From assembly GCA_015680685.1 (NCBI GenBank), contig MNCI01037953.1:1523678-1587677 (forward strand): 64,000 nucleotides of DNA, in the 5' to 3' direction. The position numbers and the translations under genes are program-made. A model generated the notes under the pieces. The model worked only from the letters and a program-made list of their open reading frames with translations, ran no database searches and was not told where the DNA came from. The stretch is from Gnetum montanum. Its lineage: Eukaryota; Streptophyta; Gnetopsida; Gnetales; Gnetaceae. Below are positions 46,698 to 57,030 of the stretch, one piece after another; positions within the stretch are counted from its first letter, which is position 1, and the number at the start of each line of letters is the position of its first letter.

Positions 46698-47693
46698 CTG
46701 AAAACAAAAAAGAAAAGATAAGGAGTTGCACAGAAAGTACAGTACCCTTTCTAAACAATTCCTGAATAACAATCATTACTTTGGGGAATCGCTTATACAA
46801 ACCCTCTCAATTTTTCGGAATCAAAAACTATCAGGCAGAATTATGAAAACGTCTAAGATAACTACAAAAGACAACTGATTACGTGACACACAAGGGTCTG
46901 AACTCGGTTGTGACCTAACATGTAATCACAACAACGGAACGACTGGACATGTTTAAACCCAAAAGGGTGCAGAAAAGGCAAGGAAACTGCGATTGCAAGA
47001 CAGGAAGCTGCAGTTACAAGACACGAACAACAATTACAAAACCACAACCATAGGACGAGAGAAATAGATCTATGAGTTCCATGTTAAGATAATTCAAAAT
47101 AAAAAGACGAGGACTTACAACCTGCATTGAAAGATACTTCATAGCAATGAATTACATAACCTACATTCATCGTCTGAAATCCGAATGATAACAATAAGTT
47201 TGATCCAACGTGTTCATAAGCTATATGACATCAACACAGCATAGCTAACCAAACGGAAAATGAATCAACAACATCCTCTGAATAAACCTAAGAAAAGTAG
47301 CTTATCAAAAACATCAGATCGTGTACGCAGGGACTTCGAGAGAACAAACAAGAGGTACCTCCTGAAACCCTAGAGACAAAAAATCGGTATGCGTAATCGC
47401 AACACAAAATACTACCACTACCACAAAGAACAGATCTAAAACCGCAGATGTGAGAGCTAGATCCTAGCACAACCCTTAGAAAACCAAGCGCCTTCGCCAG
47501 ACAATCGATCATAAACAATAGAGAAGTTCCAAACTTAAATCGAAGCAGGACGCAATCCAGATTTAAGCAACCAAACCTAAGCCCTAAACCAAGGTAGAGC
47601 AAGCCGCTTCGAGCCTTTAAACCCTAGCAAACATAGAAAACTTCTAAACAAAAACACAGATTCAACCAGAATATGAAAGAAGAGACGAAGTAC
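46698..47693 (-). other. EF1-alpha 5' UTR intron with telo-box-like motifs
   Basis: The 996-bp leader intron has donor AACAG|GTACTT (GT at 47693-47692) and acceptor TTTTCAG|GGAGCC six bases before the start codon. A long leader intron is typical of plant eEF1A genes and in known cases raises expression. Three telo-box-like motifs are present: AAACCCTAG at 47365-47373 and 47619-47627, and CCCTAAACC at 47582-47590. The short open frames inside it are not genes. Confidence 0.85.
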
Positions 47694-47810
47694 CTGTTAA
47701 CGCGAAAAGCAAACGCAGAGAGAAATACAAAGCGACAGATCCGAGCTTACTTCGCAGGGAACACACAGCGTCTGCAACAGCAGCTCAGAGAAGCGCAAAA
47801 CCAAGCAATG
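47694..47810 (-). other. EF1-alpha first (non-coding) exon
   Basis: Sequence upstream of the leader donor: on the minus strand it contains pyrimidine-rich CGCTTTGTATTTCTCTCTGC. It probably starts between about 47760 and 47810. The exact start cannot be read without transcript data. Confidence 0.6.
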
Positions 47811-47970
47811 CCTAAACCCCCGACCACTGGAGCGTTTTAACCGTCCAAGCTACTCGCTGGAACCCTCGCAGGCCAGATCCGACGGTTCATGATGAGAGAT
47901 GGTCATCGGACGGCGACGATAAGTTATCCAAGGTGGACCGTCAGATGGGCAATCGGACGGTCCACAAAAC
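47810..47970 (-). promoter_or_regulatory. EF1-alpha promoter region with repeated CGGACGG motifs
   Basis: GC-rich promoter with a motif in several copies: ATCCGACGGTTCA (47877-47889), TCATCGGACGGCGA (47903-47916), GTGGACCGTCAGATGG (47933-47948) and CAATCGGACGGTCCAC (47950-47965); GTTTTAACCGTCC (47834-47846) is a related half. No strong TATA box is seen at the expected place. The repeated CGGACGGT-type element may be a transcription factor site. Confidence 0.55.
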
Positions 47971-48048
47971 TAGTTGAAAAAAGGCGTGAAAATCGTCGTT
48001 GACTGACAGTGAGGGTTTTGTGCCAGGGTTTTCACCGCCACGCGTACG

Positions 48049-48261
48049 TCACCTCGAATTGGGCGGCTGGGCACTTAGCGGTCGGTCATACGGGGCCAAA
48101 ACATGTGCATAGAATCGGTAAAAGTAGGCATATTTTTGCGTGTGGTCCCATGGCGGCGTGGCATCCAGCACTTTATTAAAGTCCAGCTCTGCTTCCGTAA
48201 ATTTTATGTTCCATTTTTGGGTCGGCCAATTACTTTTTGGAATAAGATCTTGGTAGGACAC
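48049..48261 (-). other. upstream open frame of unknown meaning
   Basis: A 70-codon minus-strand frame in the upstream flank of EF1-alpha with mixed, coding-like residue use (contains TEAELDFNKVLDATPPWD). It matches no family I recognise and has no supporting splice sites; possibly a fragment of another gene or chance. Confidence 0.2.
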
Positions 48262-48978
48262 TCGCTTTTATGGCGTTTTTAATTTCTTCGACTTTTTTTA
48301 ATATTTTCATGGTATGATTCGATTTAAGCTGTTGCCTAATATAGTACTTTTTTCAGTTGTATAATTCTTGAAGATTTGGGCAAGTGACATCCAACTCATA
48401 TTGTAACCCAAGTATTTTTCACACTTATTAAATGGTAAAGATGCAAGTGTCAACTTTGGATGAATTGGTTCCGTGGCCAGCAAGGCATTTCAATGGTTGG
48501 AATCTTCTCTTTGTTGCGAGCATCTTTCAAGCCATAAGAACGCTACTTTTGTTTTTCTCAATTTGGATGGGTGTTTCTGGAATCAAAACTATGACCGTGT
48601 CAATCACGTTGGTAGTACAAAGTATAACATATCAATGGCTGAGCTCGTCGCTTCCTGCTGTTTTTTAAAAACAAGAAAATATTGAAGTCAATCTATATGC
48701 TTTCGAAAAGTACGTTAGTTAAAAATTAAATCTTGAACCATATGCTTTGGAAAACTACGTTAGTTAAAAACTAAAATTTCGAGCATGTAGTTAGTGTGTG
48801 ATATGGAGTTATAGGTTCGATACCAAGAACTATGCTAACTCGACATCATTCTTTTTTTCTTAAATGCATTTAAAGTATTATATCTTAATTATTTTAGGGT
48901 TTCAATATGATGAGCCACACAGTAGACCTTACGCCTAACCATAAATATCACAAGCATTGATTATCTTCTCAATCACAC

Positions 48979-48991
48979 TTGTGTGGGCTAA
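48979..48991. repeat. SINE target site duplication, left
   Basis: TTGTGTGGGCTAA, repeated at 49204-49216 as TTGTGTAGGCTAA (one G-to-A change). Confidence 0.8.
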
Positions 48992-49203
48992 CAACGAGGT
49001 ATTAGCCTAGACACTTGATCTGGAAGTTCCAAGTCATGGGTTCGATTCTGATGGGCAATGCTGAATTATATAAAGTTCTGATCAGATTGTATATCTTGGG
49101 GTATAGCTATGTTTCATTTATTTCAAGTTCAACACTTCACTCAAACCCCAACCACCTTCACCCCCTCCCCACCTCCACCCTCCCCCCTCCCCCCACAAAA
49201 TAT
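48992..49203 (+). mobile_element. tRNA-derived SINE
   Basis: A 212-bp insertion with polymerase III promoter parts: an A-box-like TAGCCTAGACA (49003-49013) and a B box GGTTCGATTCT (49039-49049), 36 bp apart as in tRNA genes. The tail is C/T-rich (CACCCCCTCCCC to CCCCCACAAAATA) rather than poly(A). It is flanked by a 13-bp target duplication with one mismatch and splits a known LTR, so the insertion limits are certain. The relation to a named SINE family is not determined. Confidence 0.82.
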
Positions 49204-49216
49204 TTGTGTAGGCTAA
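49204..49216. repeat. SINE target site duplication, right
   Basis: TTGTGTAGGCTAA, partner of 48979-48991. Confidence 0.8.
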
Positions 49217-49869
49217 TTTGTATAGTTAAGTATGATTGAGGCGCATGATGTTCATGCAATAATGGTCATGTCTAAAAATATTATTAAAGTATTAAAAGAT
49301 GTAAAATCTAAATTAACTAACTTAAGTACACAGAACAAATCTAGTCTAGCTTAAGCATTGAGCATACATTCGTAGCTTGCCATACACATCTTGAACCTAT
49401 GCTATCACTGCTATGTTACCAAGTGTTTACTATTGGGCATACCAAGTGTTATACTGCTAGGATTACCAAACATTAATATACTTATGCTTGAAACTAATTA
49501 TACTCATGCAACGTAATTAATACTTGATAAAATTTATAAACTAATGAATTAAGTGCATTTCAAATAAAGTAATAATGAAATTAAAATGCAATAAAATAAA
49601 TAATTAAGCTAGGCCAAGTGCTACAATGAAAATAAATTAATCTCAATCTTATTGCCATCATGAAAATATATTCAGGTACATACTCACTTAAATAAGATTC
49701 CAAATAATTAACTCAATTTATATTATGGACACTCGATGACAAATTCTAATTTTCATGAAAATAAACTACACAAACTTCACTACCCTATGATCCAAAGATG
49801 CCATAAATGTGATTGGTACATGCATTTATTTAGGAATTTATTATATCTGCATCAATGTAGCTGCGTCTA

Positions 49870-50638
49870 TGATGAATCATGTTTTGATTGACTCCAATAT
49901 CGAATCCCAAGACGTGATGTTGAATATTCGATATCGAGGTATAAGATAACCTATAAATATAGTGCTTGGGCTCACGATTTTCATATATTTTTTGTCATAA
50001 CATAGCAAAGCTCTTGCAATTTGTTTTCTCCAGAGTTAAAATATTTTCTGAGTGCCCGCAACAGGAGTCTAAGTGTGTACAGATCTTTGTTCGAGCATTG
50101 ATGTACCTAAGCACAACAATGTAATAGGAATAAAAATGAACCCTTTTGATAATCCTTACTGCATTGAGAATAGATTAATGTTTCTTTCAATACATTTAAT
50201 ATTTATGCACTTTAATTAAGCAATTAATTTCCAGTTGTTAATGAACACAAGCATGGCCACTTCGAGCATACATATAGTGCTTGGCAACCCAGCAACACTA
50301 CGTGCATTTAGGATGTGTTTGGAGAGCGAGAACGGGTAATTGTGTTAGGCTAGCTAGGCAGTATATGAATTAGATCTTAAATTGCTCTACCTTTCATTTT
50401 GGTTATAGGCAATTAAACTTATAAAATATAAAATGATAAAAATCACATACCTTAGTTGCACTTAACCATATACTTGTACCTCACAATTGGAACTAAGAAG
50501 ACAATGATCATTCCAAGTAGATTTCACTTCCTTGAAACTAGTGTACTTAAGAATTTAAGGTCTATAGAGTTCAACTAGATCACACGTGAACACTTGCGAT
50601 TCGTATGGTTGGGCATAGGGGCACCTCGCCACTTATCA
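49870..50638 (+). repeat. 5' LTR of element C
   Basis: 769 bp from TGATGAATCA to CTTATCA. The reverse complement aligns with the A and B LTRs. A plus-strand TATA box (CCTATAAATATAG) lies near 49950. The transcription start should be about 30 bp further on. Confidence 0.9.
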
Positions 50639-50639
50639 T

Positions 50640-50657
50640 TGGTGTTGTTGCCAGGGA
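50640..50657 (+). other. primer binding site, element C
   Basis: TGGTGTTGTTGCCAGGGA, one nt after the LTR. It differs from the tRNA-Asp-type PBS only by C-to-T and G-to-A changes and is one step less decayed than in B. Confidence 0.88.
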
Positions 50658-50799
50658 CTTTTTAGTTGTTATGTGTGCTATTTAAGACTTAGTTAAAATT
50701 ATTCAAAATCATTGGGACGAACCTCAGAGTCATATCATACTTTAGAATTACTACAACAATTTTCACAAGCACACTGCATGTTTATTTTTCTAACATAAG

Positions 50800-52637
50800 A
50801 TGTCTTCTTCTCACAAGAGTGATTCTGTGCCTAAGTTTGATAGAGTACATCAGCCAGTGCCTTAGTAGTATAGAGTGGTATATGCTCATCCTAATGAATA
50901 TGTACCCAACTTATCTTCATCCTACGCTAGGATGAACAACTATGGTGGCATGACATGGAGGGCAACATTATGTTACTATCAGATCGATTCGTTCCTGCGA
51001 TGTTCCAATAGATGCTTATCCAATTGGGTCTCCAGAAACTTCATGCTAAGTATTTTTTGTAGGATACTAATGCCAGGGATTATCATCTCACTAGGACACA
51101 ACGTCTCAAGGATCGTCAATTAGAACAACACTATGAGTCTGTGAAGGAAAAAGGATTTAATGATTCCCCATTCCTACTATACTAAAAAGATGGTGGAGAA
51201 CCCTTCTTTGGAGGTTTACCATTTAGTGAAATTCCTCTTTTTGACTTTGGTGAAGGAGGTCAAAATCAAAACTTACAATTCACAATTCAGAATCCTAGTT
51301 CTAGTAAGAATGGATTCAATAACAAAGGAGGATCCAAAGAGGCAAGTCAAGGCAAGGATGCAAACAAGAAATAAGATCATGATCATGGCCGCAATCACTG
51401 AAGAAGGAGTAGCAAGCACTATGATGATGCTAGTCCTCCTTCTTCTTCACCTTTGTCATCATCTTCTTCTTCTTCTAGCTTTGATCACAACCACAATGGG
51501 CATGACCGTGATGGAGGTGACTGACAAGACCAAAATGATTGAAGGGACCATTTGGAAAGCCAAGACCAAGGGCATGGGCGTTCAAGAGAGACACGATGCC
51601 ATGAATGAAGGGGTAGTAGAAGGCATCGTAGGCACCAAAATTGAGGCCTTGATAAGCCTTTTCTTGCTCCCTAAAGTATGGTAAACATTGCAAAGGCAGT
51701 ACAAATTCTCACAAGGCATATTAAAGATAGTCAGATCAAGAGCTTAGACATGAACAATATTTCTCAATTCAAAGGGGGATATAACTCATATCCACAGAAC
51801 CATCTCCAAGCCTTTCAAAAGAGAATGAGTAGAAAAAGCTTAAGTTGTTTCCAATGACACTCATTAAAAAAGCAGAAAATTAGTATTGGTCATTAGAACC
51901 AAAATATATCAAATGATGGAGTACAATGCTTGAATTGTTCAATGACAAATATCAAACATACTCCTAAGTGTCCAACATGAGAAGGTAGATCCAAAGATGA
52001 AAACAAGGAACACATGAACCTTGGACGGCGCTGCATAGATGTTTTGGCCATGGTTATTCTCAACTGGACCAACTTTGCCACATTGTAGATAGGCTTCAAT
52101 TAGAAATGAGAAGAACCCTTAGCATTTATGCCCAAGGGTGACTGTCAGAATTAAGTGCTTTTCAGATTCAAAGATTGATTGAGCAGGTAGCTAAATAGGA
52201 AGGAGAATTAAGAAAACGAGAAAGTGCACAAGAGTATAACCATGATCCTTCCATTTGAAAGAGGGAGGTTCAATTCTGCGATAGTGAGGGAAGTTCAATT
52301 CTACAATAATGAGGAAGAATCATCACTTGATAAGGTGGTGAATCAGAAAACCTTGCTATTTCAAAAATTTCAATTTGAAATTACAACCAAGGTTGATCAG
52401 TTATGGGATTCCATGTATAGCAGATTTCAAGCTATCCTAAAAATTGCTGAATAGTCTAAAGAACAAGGTAGTGATTGTGAGTGTAGGAAGCACAAGAAAG
52501 TTAAACGTGCCATTCAAAGAGGTAAAGGCAAGATTGTTGTAATAGAGGAAGTTGTAGGAATCGACTCAGATGATGATGGTGGATGTGACATCTGCCACTA
52601 TGAACATCCTAAGGGATGTTGTCCCATTGTGTCACAC
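50800..52637 (+). pseudogene. gag relic, element C
   Basis: ATG 50800 starts MSSSHKSDSVPKF. A poly-Ser tract (PLSSSSSSSSFDH region, about 51450-51490) is in frame with the later core MNNISQFKGGYN (51750-51785). Next to the end, GCDICHYEHPKGCCPIVSH (52588-52632) keeps all ligands of a compact knuckle, C-x2-C-x3-H-x4-C. Stops interrupt the frame several times. The open frame 51160-51684 (174 codons) is the overlapping alternative frame, not the gag frame. Gag would package the RNA. Confidence 0.83.
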
Positions 52638-52639
52638 TT

Positions 52640-53230
52640 ATGAAACACCACCAAATTTGGGCTCTCGAGTCTTAGCTGCAAATTTTTCTAAGTGTCAAAA
52701 CTTAGCAAATTTTTCTAAGTGTTGAGCTTACGCTTTCCATTGTTGGGACTATGCTCTAGAGTGTAGTTAGCATAATTGACACAAATAGTTCAGATTTGTA
52801 GTAATTTTTCTAAGTGTCAACAATAGTTACAAAAGTTTCTAAGTGTCTTTAAAATGCCTCACTGCCGAGACTACGCTCTATAGCATAGTCAGCATAGTTA
52901 GCATAAAAATGGCCAATTTTGTAAATTTTCCTAAGTGTTAAACCAAATGCTATCAAGTTGGGTTGGCATGGAAGAAACAATTCGACAGATTTTCTAATTT
53001 CTGAAGCTACACTCTCTACTACGCTCCAAAGCATAGTTTGTGTAGTCTATAGGAAGGCATTAGTTTTGCTAGATTTTTCTAAGTGTTAGGACTACGCTCT
53101 CACTGCTAGGACTACACTCTAGAGCGTAGTTAGCACTGGAACACAATTTTTACAAAATTTATCTAACTATTGGACTATTCTCTAGGGTGTAGTTAGTGTA
53201 GTCATGCAGAACTACCTCCAAAATTTAGCA
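52640..53230. repeat. imperfect palindrome-bearing tandem repeat
   Basis: Units contain TTTTTCTAAGTGT, GACTACGCTCTAGAGTGTAGT or a variant, and TTAGCATAGT. The core is a near-perfect palindrome, best at 53111-53130 (ACTACACTCTAGAGCGTAGT, one mismatch). The motif pair TAAGTGT/CTACGCTC recurs about six times at irregular spacings of about 90-150 bp. Weaker relatives are at about 54600-54670 and 62000-62130. Confidence 0.75.
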
Positions 53231-53476
53231 CCAGCCTTCATCTTAGCTCCAACATTCCTTCCACAAGAAAACTCAGCAATTTGCATTTCTTTTGCATCCC
53301 CCATTTGCCCCCAAATTGTACCTACGCTCAACACCACTCGAGAGAGTGGATAGCATAGTCTTGGAGCGTAGTCTTCAAGACTACACACACTATTTTGCAT
53401 TGTTTTCAGATACTTTGTAGTTTGTTTGGCACTTACACATGCAGTCTTAGTAGCATAGTCATAGTTGGGTAGTCTC

Positions 53477-53562
53477 ACTAGGCCCATTGAAGCACACCAG
53501 TAGAACACCATTTACACACTAAAGTAAATGGTGTTCTACTAGGCCCATTGAAGCACACCAGT
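53477..53562. repeat. 25-bp direct repeats flanking a 36-bp fold-back
   Basis: ACTAGGCCCATTGAAGCACA plus five bases occurs at 53477-53501 and again at 53538-53562. Between them lies TAGAACACCATTTAC (53501-53515), an 8-base loop, then its perfect reverse complement GTAAATGGTGTTCTA (53524-53538), a 15-bp perfect stem. Confidence 0.9.
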
Positions 53563-54871
53563 GGGAGCATCCTTGCATTCAAGTGCACTTGGCATTTTGG
53601 TGGCACCATTACACACCACCGTAGTCCCAACTACCCCTCTGCCATGTGGCACTCGATCCACGATTCACACTAACCCTAGGCCTATAAATACCCTAGCGCT
53701 CAATGTTCTAATGGTTGGCAAATCTAAGCATTGGCATTTCTTGGCATCCTTGCATTCGAGGGCACTTGGCATTTTGGTGGCATCATTGACCGTTCAGCAT
53801 ATCGCATACCACTGTAACTCATAGGACACTACGATAGCCAACCTGGTAGGTTTAGATTTTATGACAGACATTAGTTTTCACAACCTAGGCACCCTGAGAC
53901 TATGACTACACTACCTATTATGCTTGTTTGTACACCACATACCTCCTCACCTTTCCTTTGTAGTTAACTATGTTTCCCCCATTTGGGCTGGTCCTGCTTT
54001 CTCTCTCATTGACATCCTACACATTTTTAGCATTTTCTCTTGCATTTTAGCATTTACTTGCATTTTTCATTGTATTCTACACATTAATGCATTTGCACCC
54101 ATGTTTTGCACTAGAAACCTCAACTATGCTCACCCTAGTTGACACAGTGGATGTTGCAAACACTTTGCAAATCCTTTGCATTCATTTTGGCATAACACCT
54201 CATAAGTTCTAGTTCAATTGACAAGACCATTCTAGGCACCCTACCTTTGTTTTTAGTAGGTCCTCCTACAAATGCAGGATCAAGCTATACGGTCATGGAC
54301 CTCTTGGTGTACCGCTCTGACGTTTTCAGTCACTATAATTTTTTAGTGCTAGAAGAAGGGCCTCTGCCATTTCCTTTTACTGTCTCCCTTTGTTGTTATC
54401 CTACATGCTCTCTCCACCACTATTGCTAGCATCAAGCTAGTGTAAACTTCATACCCTTATGGATCTACCTCAGCAGTAGCTGGATCTCAGGCCAGCATAG
54501 GAGTTGTATACAAACCATTGGTGTAGATTGGACCCCATCATTGGTTCCCTTGGAAGCCCACTTGACAACACCATAGCGTATACCTTACAGTTAGCCAAAT
54601 TTTGGGCACTCAAGAGAGTGTAGCTAGCTCTTAATGTAGAGAGCGTAGTTAGCTCTAGTATAGTAAGTGTAGTCCCAAAGTTAGCCATTTTTTTGACAAT
54701 TTATACTTAGTCACTTTTTCTATGTTTTTTTTTACACTTCACCATTTTTTAGTAGCTTTATACTTAGTTGCTTTTTCTACATTTTCACAGTTAGTCATTT
54801 TTTCTAGTTAGCAAAGTTATCCTCTTTTCTACCTTTTGCAAATAGCAACTTTTGCATCTCCCCCTTACATC

Positions 54872-57030
54872 ATGAATCCCAAGTAGCCTTCAACCTCCGC
54901 TTCAAGTGTGGTTGTTGTCTAGCCCATTCAGCAAGAAATCCTGATTGACTATCCTCTTAGTTCTATCATAGAATAAAGACAATCCTTTAAGTTGTGCAAC
55001 CTACCCCCCGAGTACATGGTACTCACCAACGAGCAGTATAACTTCGTTTGCATGAAGCTCTAGACGAGTTTGTACATAGACCACCGAGAAATGGATGCTA
55101 AATGTAGTTTTGAGCTTATACATCCAAATGGGAAGGAATACTTCTCCTCTACTAGGACTTTGTTCCACTCATGGATCCCTACAAGTTGATGCTTGATAGC
55201 CTCATTTGAAACCTCAGGTGTGAGGCAAGGATTGACTACAAGGAGCCCTTGTAAAAGGAGCTAGATGAGTTTGAAGCTCGATTTGAGCATGACCTCATTC
55301 CACATCTCATTCTAGCAGACAACCTCCACTTTCATTTCTCCACTGTCCTACCCATTTGTCTTTTTGGAGACATTCATCAATTAGGTGTCACCACCTAGGT
55401 CCACGCCTATGGTGGTGACCCACCAAACATAGCAAACGTGCTAGGATGTTGCACATCCTTTTAGCTTGCCTTTTAGCCTACCCTTCATCATTCCTTCATA
55501 GCTTGTTTAGCCTATTAAGCCTATTTAGTTGTCTATACCAGCAATTGTTACACCTATGCAACCTTATGTGCACATTGTGCACATTCTTCTGTCGTTGCAT
55601 ATGACTCAGGTGTCTTTCGTCCCACCTATTGTGTCAGCACCCTTCATAATGGCCCAATTCACAAACACGTGATGGGGCCTAGCTAATGTGTCTGTGGCAC
55701 AGCACATGCAACAAGCATTGCGCATGGTCACATAACTTGGAGCCAAGTCATGAGCCATCTAAATAGCACAATGGGTAGCACAACCCATGTAGCCCGCTCA
55801 ACCTCACCAAGTCTAGATCAAGCATTCCAGCTTATTCAAACTCTCACTGAAGAGGTCAAGTAGCTCAAGGTTGCCTCCTCTAAAATGGTCCATGTGATAG
55901 ACTTTACCAGGATAATCCAATCAGTCTTGTAGTTCCACCATTGGCATTGCCCATCAGGGTCCCATTATCCTAATTCACCAAATATAATGGTGAATGGGAT
56001 ACTAATGCCCATCTGGTGACTTTCTGGTCTGAATGCCTCTTACTACAGGCATGGCCACATGTGATCATTCATGTGTTTGCCATGTGCTTGACTGGTAAGG
56101 CATTAGATTGGTACCATGCACTTCCCAGGGCCTCCATTTCTTCTTTGGAGGATTTTCTCACCTAATTCATCATGTGCTTCAAGTATAACTTGAAGCCTGA
56201 GGCGACCCTGGATCAGTTGATGCAAGTTAAGCAAGGCCACTTAGAGCTCGTGCAAAAATTCATTCAACATTGGAGCACATTGCTTAATGAAATTTGTGAG
56301 CCCATTGTAGAAACACACTTGTTGGCCCTTTTTAAGGATGTAGTAAATGACATCATTAAGTTAAAGCTGTATTACCTTGCCCCACAATCCTTGAGCCAAG
56401 CATTTGCTCAAACTAAGATAATTTAAGATGTGGCAAAGGCTAGCAAGGACCCAACCTATGTGGCTTATAAAAAATTACATGCAAAGAAAAAAAGAGATAA
56501 GGACAAGGGAAAGCAGGCAACCACAACTGTAGTGATGATGGCTAATGAGGCTAAGCTAAATAATGCCAAACCAATAGCCAAGCCACCCAAGGCCCCAACT
56601 AACAACAACAAGCCAGTTGGCTTTAGCATTGTGGTAAACAACTAGCTTGCATCATCAATAGCCACAACACCAGCTGCCCTAAAGCTAGACTTTGAGCACA
56701 AGGACTGCTAAAAGTACACACCGTTGTTGCTCAAGCTGTTGGACCTCTTGGAACAACTTCTTCACACTAGACACATTTAGTATAAGTAGATGTCCAAGGA
56801 TGCTCACAAGTGGCATGAACAATATTACGAGCTTCTCAAGAATCCTTTAGCTGCATTGCCAAATGAGCCTCCGGTCCCTAAGCATTTTAGATTGGACTAG
56901 TTTTGCCAGTATCACAAATTTCCTGGACACAATACAAATTTTTACATGGCCTTATAGGATGATATACAATGCATGATTGATAGGGGCAGGCTAGTCCTTA
57001 ATGCAACCAACCCAGTCTACCCCCAAAACT
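54872..57030 (+). pseudogene. gag relic of element D
   Basis: From ATG 54872 (MNPK, stop) there is a broken frame. A gag core is at 56090-56426: ALDWYHALP, then MCFKYNLKPEATLDQLMQVK and VQKFIQHWSTLLNEI, a typical plant gypsy gag pattern. The region 56430-56645 is Lys-rich. At about 56900-56990 lies FCQYHKFPGHNTNFY, the CxxxH-x3-GH-x-T finger pattern seen in Tat-type gags, with its final Cys replaced, followed by a helix and IDRGRL. Stops (mostly TAG) are frequent. Confidence 0.75.

Larger units (their letters stand above)
48908..49869 (-). repeat. LTR fragment of the A/B/C family, interrupted by a SINE
   Basis: It starts TGATGAGCCACACAG and follows the family LTR in the minus orientation (blocks ATGCTATCACTGCTATGTTACCAAGTG-like, GGTACATAC...ATAAGATTC). 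The SINE at 48992-49203 lies inside it. Its inner end is lost at element C, which begins at 49870 in the opposite orientation. No PBS or PPT belonging to it is seen, so it is a solo LTR or a piece of one. Confidence 0.8.
49870..52637 (+). mobile_element. element C: 5' part of a third family copy (LTR-PBS-gag)
   Basis: A plus-strand copy with LTR 49870-50638, PBS 50640-50657 and a gag relic from ATG 50800 to the knuckle near 52640, after which sequence similarity ends. Pol and the 3' LTR are missing; the element is truncated or continues beyond a rearrangement into unrelated repeats. It lies head-to-head with the inverted LTR fragment ending at 49869. Confidence 0.88.

Noticed and set aside
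48814-48824. A functional tRNA gene at this B box
   Set aside because: No cloverleaf can be formed around it and the acceptor stem is missing; at most a SINE fragment.
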